DNA of 26,067 bases. Origin: a virus. The stretch is from the IMG/VR virus record IMGVR_UViG_3300022752_000338, positions 1 to 26,067 of that record; one strand, given 5' to 3'. This document shows positions 14,614-23,119 of the stretch, in pieces; within the stretch, counting starts at the first letter, position 1; each line of letters opens with the position of its first letter. The translations under genes and the position numbers were made by a program. A model generated the notes under the pieces. The model ran no database searches. It was not told the DNA's origin and saw only the letters and a program-made list of their open reading frames with translations.

Positions 14614-15147
14614 ATGGAATCTCGTCTTAAAAAATCTCTCTCCGCTGGTGGTCGTGAGACCCGATCTTCGCAAGATCTTGACCGCGCTGCCCCCGAAGAG
14701 AAGTTCATGTCAGCACAGGAACGTCGCAAGATGTGGAGTGATGAATGGACACAAAGCGCATTGCCCAAGACGCCAGAGTTAAAAGGATGGCATCTTTGCT
14801 GGTTATCGACAACTAATAGTTACGACAGTATTGATAAGCGTATTCGACTAGGTTATGTTCCCGTTAAAGCCGAGGAATTTCCAAACTTTGAGAACTATCG
14901 CGTAAAAGCTGGAGAACACACTGGTTTTATTGCGTGCAACGAGATGTTGCTCTATAAGATCCCGATGGAACTTTATCAGGATATTATGGCGCACTTCCAC
15001 CACGATGCACCACTTGAGGAAGCGAACAAGATTCGACTTCAAGCGGAGCAGCAAGTTGGACGCGATAGCAACGGTAAAGCGTTGGGTCGGGTAGAAGGCG
15101 AAGGCTTGGACAACATTGATAAACGTGTAGAGGCTCCAATCTTTTAA
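14614..15147 (+). CDS. Conserved phage protein of unknown function
   Basis: A 177-aa soluble protein starting 3 bases after the scaffold stop, with AGGAG (14604-14608) upstream. The core IRLGYVPVKAEEFPNF, then EHTGFIACNEMLLYKIP and YQDIMAHFHHDAPLEEA, is recognisable from other phages in the same place between scaffold and capsid genes, but I know no function. The HFHHD cluster could bind metal. A head-assembly role is inferred from position only. Confidence 0.75.
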   Translation: MESRLKKSLSAGGRETRSSQDLDRAAPEEKFMSAQERRKMWSDEWTQSALPKTPELKGWHLCWLSTTNSYDSIDKRIRLGYVPVKAEEFPNFENYRVKAGEHTGFIACNEMLLYKIPMELYQDIMAHFHHDAPLEEANKIRLQAEQQVGRDSNGKALGRVEGEGLDNIDKRVEAPIF

Positions 15148-15182
15148 TAGCCAATACACATCGAACTAAAAGGAGTAAGACT

Positions 15183-15755
15183 ATGTCTTCTACAAATGCT
15201 CCGTTCGGTATGCGCCCTGCGTTCCATCCATCTGGTCTGGATCGCGCCCAAGCGCTTGCTGGCGGTATCGTCTCTGGTTATGCCAGCGACATCCTGAAAG
15301 GTCAACCCGTAAAGTTGGCTACTACTGGCGTGATTCAAATCGCCGCTGCTGGTGACTCGTTCCTCGGTGCCTTTGCTGGCGTTGAGTGGACTGACACTAC
15401 TGGTCGTCGTCGCGTGTCTAACTACTGGCCCGCTAACACTGCATACCAAACTGGTTCATGCATTGCTTATTTCTACAGCGATCCTAACATTGTGTACGAA
15501 ATCCAAGCTGATGGTTCTTTGGCACAAACCTCTGTTGGCGATCAAGCCGACTTGAGCAACACCACCGCTGGCAGCAATGTCACTGGTTTGTCTCAGTGCA
15601 CTTTGTCTACTACTTTGGCTGGCGCTGGCAACACCGCTCAGATGAAGATTGTGGACTTGGCTCCCCTCGTTGATAACGCTTGGGGCGATTCATATACAGT
15701 TGTACGCGCTACGATTAACAAATCGCAGTTCCAAGCAACTACTAACGCTGTTTAA
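15183..15755 (+). CDS. Abundant virion protein, probable capsid decoration protein
   Basis: A 190-aa protein with AAGGAG 8 bases before the ATG. It starts SSTNAPFGMRPAFHPSG, a start I associate with a structural family found just upstream of the capsid gene. The rest is glycine-, alanine- and threonine-rich with beta alternation and only one basic cluster (TGRRRV). Codon choice (GGC, GCT, AAC, CGT) resembles the capsid gene and differs from the small early genes, as in highly expressed proteins. A decoration role is inferred. Confidence 0.65.
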   Translation: MSSTNAPFGMRPAFHPSGLDRAQALAGGIVSGYASDILKGQPVKLATTGVIQIAAAGDSFLGAFAGVEWTDTTGRRRVSNYWPANTAYQTGSCIAYFYSDPNIVYEIQADGSLAQTSVGDQADLSNTTAGSNVTGLSQCTLSTTLAGAGNTAQMKIVDLAPLVDNAWGDSYTVVRATINKSQFQATTNAV

Positions 15756-15766
15756 GGAGGCGAATC

Positions 15767-16681
15767 ATGGCAGCTCCAATGAGAAGTACGGACTTTCGTT
15801 CGATTGTTGAACCTATCCTGAACGAATGCTTCGACGGCGTTTATGATCAGCGCACTGATGAGTGGAGCCGTGTGTTCCGCGAGCAGGAAGGCATCCAACG
15901 TAACTACCACGAAGAACCCGTGTTGTACGGCTTCGGCGCAGCTCCCCAACTTCCTGATGGCACCCCTGTGTCTTATCAGCAAGGTGGCGTTCTGTTCCTG
16001 AAGCGCTATGTGTACAGCGTGTACGGTTTGGCATTTGCTTTGACCAAAGTGTTGGTTGAAGACGGTGACCACATTCGTATCGGTCAGATTTACGCAAAGC
16101 ACTTGGCCCAATCTTTGATTGAGACCAAAGAAACCTTGTCTGCAAACGTGTTGAACCGCGCTTTTAATGCGGCTTACCCAGGCGGCGATGGCGTACAACT
16201 GAACAGCGCTTCACACCCCATCGTGAACGGCACTGCAAGCAACTTGTTGGCTACTGCTGCCAACTTGTCACAGACCTCTCTTGAGCAGATGTTGATCCAA
16301 ATCCGTCAGGCTGTGGACAACAACGGCAAGAAGATCCGTCTGGTGCCACGTCAAATCGTGGTGGCTCCTGGCAACGTGTTCCAAGCTGAAGTTTTGCTGA
16401 AGTCTGTGCTGCGTGCTGGTAACGCTAACAACGACATCAACCCAATCAAATCTATCGGTTTGTTGGACGAGGGTGCCGCTGTTCTGTCACGTTTGACCTC
16501 TGCTACTGCTTGGTGGGTTCAGACCGACGCTCCCGAGGGCATGAAGCTCTTGATGCGCCGTAAGCTTGAGAAGACCATGGAAGGCGACTTTGAGACTGAT
16601 TCCATGCGCTACAAGGCTACTGAGCGTTACGACGTTGGTTTCACCGACTGGCGTGCAATGTACGGCACTCCTGGCGTCTGA
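15767..16681 (+). CDS. Major capsid protein
   Basis: A 304-aa protein with a strong AAGGAGG 8 bases before the ATG. It has the features of HK97-fold capsid proteins of this length class: an N-terminal helical arm (FRSIVEPILNECFDGVYDQ), a long spine helix (LAQSLIETKETLSANVLNRAF), a beta-rich P-domain-like middle, and a C-terminal A-domain-like end (ERYDVGFTDWRAMYGTPGV). It lies after scaffold and decoration genes with highly biased codons, and a UUCG-capped hairpin follows the stop. No N-terminal cleaved delta domain is obvious, so the separate scaffold does that job. Confidence 0.85.
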   Translation: MAAPMRSTDFRSIVEPILNECFDGVYDQRTDEWSRVFREQEGIQRNYHEEPVLYGFGAAPQLPDGTPVSYQQGGVLFLKRYVYSVYGLAFALTKVLVEDGDHIRIGQIYAKHLAQSLIETKETLSANVLNRAFNAAYPGGDGVQLNSASHPIVNGTASNLLATAANLSQTSLEQMLIQIRQAVDNNGKKIRLVPRQIVVAPGNVFQAEVLLKSVLRAGNANNDINPIKSIGLLDEGAAVLSRLTSATAWWVQTDAPEGMKLLMRRKLEKTMEGDFETDSMRYKATERYDVGFTDWRAMYGTPGV

Positions 16682-16687
16682 TAAAAA

Positions 16688-16707
16688 GCGGGGGGTTCGC
16701 CCCCTGC
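16688..16707 (+). terminator. UUCG-capped hairpin after the capsid gene
   Basis: GCGGGGGG, loop TTCG, CCCCCTGC: an 8-bp stem with one G-T pair, starting 7 bases after the capsid stop. There is no T-tract after it, so it is more likely an mRNA-stabilising 3' end or a partial attenuator than a full terminator. The AAGGAG of the next gene follows 7 bases later and is left free. Confidence 0.65.
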
Positions 16708-16725
16708 TCCACTAAGGAGAAAAGA

Positions 16726-17112
16726 ATGGCAAATCAAGTCACTAACATTGGTGGCGTGTTGTCTGCTGTTACCGCAACTTTCGCTTATACCGACAGCTCT
16801 GCCGTAACAATTGCAACTCTGCCCGCTAACTGTCAAATTGTGGACATCAACATTGATGTAACCACAGCATTTAACGCTGGTACAACAAACACCGTTACCG
16901 TTGGTAAGGTTGGTACTGCTGCTGCTTACGTTACCTCCACTTCAGTGGGTAGCGCAGGTCGTGCATCGGTTGCCTCTACAGGTGTTTATAGTGCTTGGGG
17001 TGATACTGGAAGTTCTGATGTTTCGGCCATCATTACTTACAGCCAGACAGGAACTGCCGCTACCGCTGGTGCTGCTCGCGTCACCATCGTGTACAAATAC
17101 TTCGCTGTTTAA
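16726..17112 (+). CDS. Small virion structural protein
   Basis: A 128-aa protein with AAGGAG 6 bases before the ATG. It consists almost wholly of A, T, V, G, S and I in beta alternation (IVDINIDVTTAFNAGTTNTV), without cysteine or charged clusters, as in beta-sandwich decoration or head-fibre proteins. The FNAGTTNTV segment recurs in small phage structural proteins. The exact place in the virion is unknown. Confidence 0.65.
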   Translation: MANQVTNIGGVLSAVTATFAYTDSSAVTIATLPANCQIVDINIDVTTAFNAGTTNTVTVGKVGTAAAYVTSTSVGSAGRASVASTGVYSAWGDTGSSDVSAIITYSQTGTAATAGAARVTIVYKYFAV

Positions 17113-17122
17113 GGAGTAGAAC

Positions 17123-18058
17123 ATGGCAGAATTCAAACCCATGGTCAAAATGATGACCACTGAGCCTACAGTAGAACTGAAGCTCAAAAAGGGCGGGGAA
17201 GTCAAAAAAGCTATGGGTGGTGCAATGCCAGCCGTATTGCCTTCCGTAATGCCCGCACGAGGCGGCATGATGCCCGCTGCTCGTCCTGCCAAGCCCTCAT
17301 TGGCAGCTCGCCGTAAAGCCATGGCTGTTCCTCCAGCTATGAAAAAAGGCGGTGAAATGGAGTCCAAAGCCTCCCACAAAGCCGAGATGGCTGAGATGGG
17401 TAAAATTGAGAAAGAGTTAAAATCTCACGAGAGCAAACCTGCCAGCAAAGCTCACAAGGGCTTGAAGACTGGTGGCGTTGCTAACGCTCAAGGCGGCTAC
17501 AAAGATGGCGGCATCATCAAGTCCGAAAAGGGCGAGACCATGATGCACACAACCAAGGCAGATAAATCGCCCGCTAAAACTGGTGATGTAAAGATGGGTA
17601 ACGCTGGTGGTTATGCTACTGGTGGCGTTGCTAAATCTAATGCTGGTGGCTACAAAAAAGGCGGTGCCACAAAAAAGTTTGCTAAGGGCGGAGCAGTTCA
17701 GGACGATGGCGCGGCTGTAAAAATGCCGCAAGGAAACAAACGTCCAGCACGCCCTGTTAGCATCAACCAACTTTCTGGAACCTATAAAAAAGGTGGTTCA
17801 GTAAAAAAGTATGAAACGGGCGGTGCGGTTGATCCCATCATCGCTCGTGAAACTAAGCGCATGGAGGCTGAGAAGGCTGCTGAAAAAGCAGAGAACGAAG
17901 CAACTCGTGATGCTATCCTCGGATTTCCAAAGCGTCTTTATGAAGGCGTAAAAGGATTTTTTACCAGCCCAGAGCAAAAGCCTGGCAGCGTAACTAAAAC
18001 CGAGAAGTCTGTGACGGTTTCCCCCGGCAAAAAGCGCGGCGGTTCTGTAAAGTGCTGA
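17123..18058 (+). CDS. Basic low-complexity protein with K-x-GG repeats
   Basis: A 311-aa lysine-, glycine- and alanine-rich protein with AAGGAG 7 bases upstream. About ten copies of a short motif of the form [KYE]-x-GG-[AVISE] are seen: KKGGEV (22-27), KKGGEM (74-79), KTGGVA (115-120), YKDGGI (126-131), YATGGV (164-169), YKKGGA (177-182), AKGGAV (187-192), YKKGGS (221-226), ETGGAV (231-236) and KRGGSV (305-310). A charged helix (240-262) and a single C-terminal cysteine complete it. The protein is probably disordered. Similar GG motifs occur in two neighbouring proteins. DNA binding, virion packing or protease recognition are all possible; none is shown. Confidence 0.7.
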   Translation: MAEFKPMVKMMTTEPTVELKLKKGGEVKKAMGGAMPAVLPSVMPARGGMMPAARPAKPSLAARRKAMAVPPAMKKGGEMESKASHKAEMAEMGKIEKELKSHESKPASKAHKGLKTGGVANAQGGYKDGGIIKSEKGETMMHTTKADKSPAKTGDVKMGNAGGYATGGVAKSNAGGYKKGGATKKFAKGGAVQDDGAAVKMPQGNKRPARPVSINQLSGTYKKGGSVKKYETGGAVDPIIARETKRMEAEKAAEKAENEATRDAILGFPKRLYEGVKGFFTSPEQKPGSVTKTEKSVTVSPGKKRGGSVKC

Positions 18059-18060
18059 GA

Positions 18061-18086
18061 GTGGGGGCTTCGGCCCCTGCTTTTTT
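18061..18086 (+). terminator. Rho-independent terminator
   Basis: GGGGGC, loop TTCG, GCCCCT, then GC and six T (18081-18086), three bases after the stop of the basic protein. A C-TTCG-G capped GC stem with a T-tract is a textbook intrinsic terminator. It would separate capsid-region messages from the adaptor/fibre genes. The next gene's CAGGAG overlaps the end of the T-tract, so read-through must supply or share transcription downstream. Confidence 0.85.
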
Positions 18087-18098
18087 CAGGAGACAAAC

Positions 18099-18872
18099 AT
18101 GGGCATTTATTCTTCTGCGTCGCGTCAAGGCGCATATGAGCCGTTTGAACTACAAGTGTCGCGTGGTCAAATTCAAGGCCATTCAGTTATTACCATTTCT
18201 GGTTACAACTCTGATGTAGATACTGCATGGGAGATGATTACTCCTATTGGAGACTTATCATATCCTGCTGCCGCTTTACAGATGACTGTAAGCTCATCTA
18301 GTGCCAATGACACATCGGCAGGAACTGGCGCAAGAACTGTACTGATCTCGGGCTTAGACGCCAACTATTCGGTTATTACTGAAACAGTCACCATGAATGG
18401 TCAGACTGCTGTAACAACCACCAATTCATTCTTGCGTATCAACAGTATGTTGGTTGCAAGTGCTGGAACCGGATTGGCCAATGCAGGAACAATTTACATT
18501 GGTTCTGGTGTTGTAACTTCTGGCGTACCAGCAACTATATATAACGTAATTGCTGTGGGCTATAACAGTACAACATCCAGCCAATATACGATCCCCGCTG
18601 GTTACACTGGATATTTGGCAATTGCGCGGATTGCTTTAGCGCAAGACACGGGAACTAGTTTGATTACAGCAAGAACTCGATTTGTTGGGACAAACGGAAT
18701 TGCGTTAACTGGCCCAGTAATTGTGACCAACAACAATATTTCAACCCAAATATTTCCTTATCCTGTCCCAATTGCTGAAAAGACTCGCATTCAGGGTGAG
18801 GCAATTGGCGGGGCCGCAAACAATGAAGCGGCTGGTTTCTTTGAAATTGTTCTTATTAAAAATTCGGATTGA
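18099..18872 (+). CDS. Virion structural protein, beta-rich
   Basis: A 257-aa protein with AGGAG 8 bases before the ATG. It is dominated by T, S, G, A, V and I in beta alternation with no cysteine. The final third (YTIPAGYTGYLAIARIALAQ) resembles the jelly-roll repeats found in phage head or tail accessory proteins. It lies between the terminator and the adaptor region. A minor capsid or tail protein is likely; the exact role is unknown. Confidence 0.65.
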   Translation: MGIYSSASRQGAYEPFELQVSRGQIQGHSVITISGYNSDVDTAWEMITPIGDLSYPAAALQMTVSSSSANDTSAGTGARTVLISGLDANYSVITETVTMNGQTAVTTTNSFLRINSMLVASAGTGLANAGTIYIGSGVVTSGVPATIYNVIAVGYNSTTSSQYTIPAGYTGYLAIARIALAQDTGTSLITARTRFVGTNGIALTGPVIVTNNNISTQIFPYPVPIAEKTRIQGEAIGGAANNEAAGFFEIVLIKNSD

Positions 18873-18877
18873 CAATT

Positions 18878-19261
18878 ATGCCTAGCAAATCAGCATCTCA
18901 ACACAGGCTCATGGAAGCCGTAGCGCATAACCCAAGCTTTGCAAAAAAGGTTGGTATTCCTCAAAAAGTGGGTAAAGACTTTGCCGCCGCCGATAAAGGC
19001 AAAAAGTTTAAAGAGGGTGGCCCAAGTTTGTCTGTTGGACGCGGAGAAAAGCTGTCTGTAGACAAAGGCGCTGGATTGACCGCCAAGGGTAGGGCTAAGT
19101 ACAATCGTGAGACAGGAAGTCATTTGAAAGCTCCGCAACCACAAGGCGGTGCTCGAAAGGACTCGTTCTGCGCCCGCATGTCAGGTGTTGTAGAGCATTC
19201 AAAAGGTGACGCTCCAAGGGCAAAAGCATCCTTGAAGCGTTGGAACTGCCCAGGATGGTGA
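18878..19261 (+). CDS. Phage protein, PSKSASQHRLM start and DUF6321-like C-terminus
   Basis: A 127-aa basic protein. The ATG at 18878 gives MPSKSASQHRLMEAVAHNP, a familiar phage start. A TTG at 18869 would add three residues. No strong ribosome binding site is seen. Residues about 1-45 form the QHRLM module. The C-terminal 65 residues (AGLTAKGRAKYNRETGSHL, then SFCARMSGV, then RWNCPGW) resemble the domain I recall as DUF6321; this is memory, not a search. A GG motif (KKFKEGGPS) links the two and resembles those of the 17123-18058 protein. Possibly nucleic-acid binding because it is basic; role unknown. Confidence 0.7.
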   Translation: MPSKSASQHRLMEAVAHNPSFAKKVGIPQKVGKDFAAADKGKKFKEGGPSLSVGRGEKLSVDKGAGLTAKGRAKYNRETGSHLKAPQPQGGARKDSFCARMSGVVEHSKGDAPRAKASLKRWNCPGW

Positions 19262-19269
19262 GGTAACGA

Positions 19270-20343
19270 ATGGCTTATTCAGGCACAGTTGGAGAGACCG
19301 TTATCAGCGTCCAAGATCTGATTGATCATGGTGCGCGTCGATGCGGAAAATTGGCCGAAGAGCTAACCTCGGAGCAAATTGTATCTGCTCGCCAATCTTT
19401 ATATTTCTTGCTGTCGCATCTTGCCAATCAAGGCATCAACTATTGGGCAATCAACAAAAAAGTGTTTGGTCTAAAAGCTGACCAATACATTTACACCATG
19501 CCTGTGGGTTGTATAGACGTTCTGAATGTGTTGTATCGCACCATGAACCGACCTTCTGGGTCATATACATCTTCTGCTGGAGGGGTGATTGCTAATGTTT
19601 ACGACTCCAATATTGACACCGTTTGCCAACAGACATCTCCCAATGGCAACATTTCTGTTAATTACGGCACAAACAATCCCATTTATGCTGGGTCTATTGG
19701 CTTTTTACCCTATGTTGCTGGGGGCGGATCGGCTACTTGGTCGATCACGCTAGAGTATTCCGTTGATGGGGTTACATGGAACACCCTAAACAACCTTGGA
19801 AGCATAGAAGTTACTGACAATCAGTGGGTTTGGACTGACATTGACCCAGGTCAATCGGTCATGTACTACCGAATCCGCGCTTATAACGGGACAACATTAG
19901 CCCTGCGCGAGTGGTTTGTGGGCAATAACAGCCGTGAAATCCAAATGTCACGCTTAAATCGTGACGATTACACCAATTTGCCCAACAAAAACTTCACCGC
20001 AAACCAACCGTACCAGTTTTGGTTTGATAGAACCATCCCACAACCTACTGTTTACCTATGGCCAACCCCTAGTGACCCATTTATTCAGATGACAGTCTGG
20101 TATCAGCGTCAAATTATGGACGTTGGGGCACTTTCTGGTGAGCTAGAGATACCTCAAAGGTGGTATGAGGCTGTGCAGATGATGTTGGCGCACAGAATGA
20201 GCATGGAATTGCCCCAAGTAGACGCTGGGCGCATCCAATATCTTGAAAAAATGGCTGATAAGTACCTTTTTGAGGTGCAACAAGAAGAGCGCGATAAGTC
20301 GCCAATTTATTTTGCCCCTAACGTGTCGGTGTATACACGATAA
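19270..20343 (+). CDS. Head-tail adaptor protein (P22 gp4-like) with inserted beta domain
   Basis: A 357-aa protein. The N-terminal helices (VQDLIDHGARRCGKLAEELTSEQIVSAR, about 14-41) and the C-terminal part (FDRTIPQPTVYLWPTPSD, then RWYEAVQMMLAHRMS) follow the pattern of P22 gp4-type adaptors, which bind the portal ring and close the head. Between them (about residues 105-220) lies an extra beta-rich segment with WSITLEYSVDGVTWNTL and VMYYRIRAYNGTTL, similar in style to discoidin or fibronectin-like sugar-binding modules. That makes the protein roughly twice the usual length. AGGTAACG before the ATG is a modest ribosome binding site. It overlaps the next gene by one base (TAATG). Confidence 0.75.
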   Translation: MAYSGTVGETVISVQDLIDHGARRCGKLAEELTSEQIVSARQSLYFLLSHLANQGINYWAINKKVFGLKADQYIYTMPVGCIDVLNVLYRTMNRPSGSYTSSAGGVIANVYDSNIDTVCQQTSPNGNISVNYGTNNPIYAGSIGFLPYVAGGGSATWSITLEYSVDGVTWNTLNNLGSIEVTDNQWVWTDIDPGQSVMYYRIRAYNGTTLALREWFVGNNSREIQMSRLNRDDYTNLPNKNFTANQPYQFWFDRTIPQPTVYLWPTPSDPFIQMTVWYQRQIMDVGALSGELEIPQRWYEAVQMMLAHRMSMELPQVDAGRIQYLEKMADKYLFEVQQEERDKSPIYFAPNVSVYTR

Positions 20344-20684
20344 TGCCTACTTTTCTTGACACATCTGGACTTTCATCGGTTGCAATCGCAATCTGCGATA
20401 GATGCCGCATGAAAAGAGCATTTGTGTCATTACAATCAGATCCAAACTTCCCTGGTCTGCGTGTCTGCGATGAGGGTTGTAAAGATAACTTTGATCCGTA
20501 CCGTTTGGCGGCTAGAAAGACAGAAAGAATTAACCTAAGATTTCCTCGACCTGATGAAAGCGTGGCTGTACAAGACAATTCTTTAACTACTGGTGGATAT
20601 GGCAATTATGTAATATCGCCGGAGCAAAATACACAGACGCCCGAAAATAACGGGAACCTTGATAACCTGAATGTGAGTCCGTAA
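20343..20684 (+). CDS. Small zinc-binding phage structural protein
   Basis: A 113-aa protein starting in a TAATG overlap. Four cysteines form a probable zinc site: C18 and C21 (ICDRC), C42 and C46 (VCDEGC). The PNFPGLRVCDEGC and LRFPRPDE elements recur in phage proteins encoded beside the adaptor gene. The last 40 residues are N-, Q- and T-rich and disordered. A head-tail joining role is inferred from place and family. Confidence 0.7.
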   Translation: MPTFLDTSGLSSVAIAICDRCRMKRAFVSLQSDPNFPGLRVCDEGCKDNFDPYRLAARKTERINLRFPRPDESVAVQDNSLTTGGYGNYVISPEQNTQTPENNGNLDNLNVSP

Positions 20685-20686
20685 TC

Positions 20687-23119
20687 ATGGCAAACGTACA
20701 AATCTCTCAACTGCCAGCAGCGGGCGCTATTACAGGCACAGAGCTTGTGCCCGTTGTCCAAAATGGCGTAACTGTACAAACCACTACAGGAGCTATTGCT
20801 GCCTCTCCTAGCCAGACTCAGACTTTTTTGACCAAGAATCAAGAACCAAGCCTTCCTAATAGTCAATATTTGTCCACTAGTACGGGTTTAGCGATCACGG
20901 ATGGTGGCGCACAGTCTTACCTACGTCTTAGCCTCAGCGGGGCGTCTGGAAGCCTAGAATCGGCCTCTACAGGCATGATTGCCAAGACCTCTGGTGCTAC
21001 CGTAGCCCCAAGGACACTTTCTACCTCTGGTTTGGGCTTGAGTGTCACAAATGGCGATGGCGTATCAGGTAACCCCACTTTTCAACTGACAGGTGTTGCC
21101 GCGGCGGTGGCGGCTGCTTCTGGCACAGGAATGTTGGCAATTGTTGGTGGAACCACTATTGCTGGCCGTCAAATCTATGGAACTGCAAATCAAATAAATA
21201 TTGTCAATGGAGATGGCGGTGCTGGTAGTCCAACTATATCTATAGTTAGCGATCCAACAATACCTGGCACAGGCGGCATGACCGTTCCCAAAGGAACAGA
21301 TGCACAACAACCTGCGGGCGTTACGGGTCAAATCCGATACAACACCACTACAGGCGTATTTGAGGGTTTTACGGCTGGAACTTGGCAAGCTTTTTCTCAG
21401 TCAAATGGTGTAACCACTTTTGATGGCGGATCTACTGGACTAACCCCTGTTTTGCCTACAAATGGAGCCATATCACTTGGCGGTACGTTAGTGGTCGCTA
21501 ACGGTGGAACTGGCGCAAATACTTTAAGTGGCTACCTAAAAGGCAATGGAACATCTGCTGTTACGGGTGTTGCAAGCATCCCAAGCACAGACATTACTGG
21601 CTTGGGCACAATGTCCACACAGAATGCAAATGCTGTAGCAATTACAGGTGGAACCATTAGCGGATTATCTGCCCCTTTGGCAGTAGATTCTGGAGGAACT
21701 GGCGCAGCCACATTAACTGGATACGTTAAGGGAACAGGAACTTCTGCCCTAACGGCATCCTCCACAATCCCCAACACCGACATTACTGGCTTGGGAAGCA
21801 TGTCTACCCAAAGTTCTAGCTTTGTGTCTATATCGGGTGGATCTATCAATGGGGCATCCATTGGATCAATTACTCCCGCGGCAGGTTCATTTACAACCCT
21901 TGCATCAACATCTGCAACAGTTAGTGGCGATACAGTTACCACTAATACCGCGGCTCAAACGCTGACCAATAAAACGCTGACTAGCCCAACAGTTAATACG
22001 CCAATTCTTTATGGCGGAACAATTAACAATACAACAATTGGCGCATCAGTTCCTGCTTCTGGTGAATTTACTTCGGTCACCATGACTACAGGAACTATTA
22101 CGACAACACCATCTACTGGCAATGATATTGTCAACAAGTCTTATGTGGATGGAATTTCTGCTGGACTCAATTTCCATCAAGCGTGTCGTTTAGCTACTGC
22201 TACAGCTCTTCCCGCCAACACTTACAACAACGGCGCATCTGGGGTTGGTGCAACTTTAACGGCTAACGCTAATGGCGCATTAAGCGTAGACGGTACGCTG
22301 ACTGTGGCGGGTAACCGCGTATTGGTCAAGAATGAAGCGGCTGGTGCTAACAATGGTGTGTACACCGTTACTCAGGTTGGAACTGCTGGCACTCCTTACA
22401 TTCTTACAAGGGCAACAGATTACAACACCTCTGGCTCGGGCGTTAATCAAATTGATGCTGGTGATTTCTTCCTTGTTACTGCTGGAGCCACAAACGCTAA
22501 TACATCTTGGGTGCAACAAACTCCGCTGCCAATTACGGTTGGAACTACTGCGCTTGTATTCCAACAATTTGGTGCGCCGATTACGTACTCACCAGGCACA
22601 GGCCTTACAGAGTCACCTTCTTACACATTTAACATTGGCAACACAGGCGTCACTGCAAACACTTATGGTAGTGCTGCATTTGTTCCGCAAATTGGCGTTA
22701 ATGCACAAGGTCAAATTACAAACGCATCTAATGTTTCAATTTCTATAAATGGAAACCAGATTACATCAGGAACTGTTGGATCTTCTTACATTTCCGGTTC
22801 TTATGGAAACATTACGGGTGTTGGCACTCTTGCTTCTGGAACTTGGAATGCCTCAACAATTGATGTGGCTTACGGAGGAACCGGAGCTACAACCTTAACT
22901 GGTTATGTTAAAGGTTCTGGTACAGCGGCTTTGACAGCATCTGCAACCATACCAAATACTGACATTTCTGGGCTTGGCACTATGTCCACCCAAAATGCAA
23001 ACAATGTCATAATTACTGGTGGTTCCATAGATGGAACTATCATTGGAGGAACTACCCCTGCTGCGGGTAGCTTTACAACTGTAACCGCTACTGGCGGTAT
23101 TTCTGGAGGGACGTTCTAA
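20687..23119 (+). CDS. Long tail fibre protein with internal repeats
   Basis: An 810-aa T-, G-, S-, A- and N-rich protein without cysteine clusters. The N-terminus (ISQLPAAGAITGTELVPVVQ) is a phage-fibre start seen in many tail proteins. Three 58-residue repeats are at about 269-326, 332-389 and 726-783 (GGTGA-TL-GY-KG-GTSA-T, then NTDITGLG-MSTQ). A TLTNKTLTSP motif lies in between. A separate domain (about 483-625) has DGTLTVAGNRVLVKNEA, NNGVYTVTQ and ILTRATDY; this is common in phage fibres. The fibre binds host surface components. No chaperone or self-cleavage domain is seen at the C-terminus. Confidence 0.82.
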   Translation: MANVQISQLPAAGAITGTELVPVVQNGVTVQTTTGAIAASPSQTQTFLTKNQEPSLPNSQYLSTSTGLAITDGGAQSYLRLSLSGASGSLESASTGMIAKTSGATVAPRTLSTSGLGLSVTNGDGVSGNPTFQLTGVAAAVAAASGTGMLAIVGGTTIAGRQIYGTANQINIVNGDGGAGSPTISIVSDPTIPGTGGMTVPKGTDAQQPAGVTGQIRYNTTTGVFEGFTAGTWQAFSQSNGVTTFDGGSTGLTPVLPTNGAISLGGTLVVANGGTGANTLSGYLKGNGTSAVTGVASIPSTDITGLGTMSTQNANAVAITGGTISGLSAPLAVDSGGTGAATLTGYVKGTGTSALTASSTIPNTDITGLGSMSTQSSSFVSISGGSINGASIGSITPAAGSFTTLASTSATVSGDTVTTNTAAQTLTNKTLTSPTVNTPILYGGTINNTTIGASVPASGEFTSVTMTTGTITTTPSTGNDIVNKSYVDGISAGLNFHQACRLATATALPANTYNNGASGVGATLTANANGALSVDGTLTVAGNRVLVKNEAAGANNGVYTVTQVGTAGTPYILTRATDYNTSGSGVNQIDAGDFFLVTAGATNANTSWVQQTPLPITVGTTALVFQQFGAPITYSPGTGLTESPSYTFNIGNTGVTANTYGSAAFVPQIGVNAQGQITNASNVSISINGNQITSGTVGSSYISGSYGNITGVGTLASGTWNASTIDVAYGGTGATTLTGYVKGSGTAALTASATIPNTDISGLGTMSTQNANNVIITGGSIDGTIIGGTTPAAGSFTTVTATGGISGGTF
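21491..21664 (+). repeat. Fibre repeat copy 1
   Basis: Encodes the first of three 58-residue units beginning VVANGGTGANTLSGYLKG. The units differ at synonymous and non-synonymous sites, so they have diverged as protein repeats. Confidence 0.75.
21680..21853 (+). repeat. Fibre repeat copy 2
   Basis: Encodes the second unit, beginning AVDSGGTGAATLTGYVKG. It lies 15 bases after copy 1 and is the closest in sequence to copy 3. Confidence 0.75.
22862..23035 (+). repeat. Fibre repeat copy 3
   Basis: Encodes the third unit, beginning DVAYGGTGATTLTGYVKG, over 1 kb from copy 2 and close to the C-terminus. Such separated copies allow recombination within the fibre gene. Confidence 0.75.
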
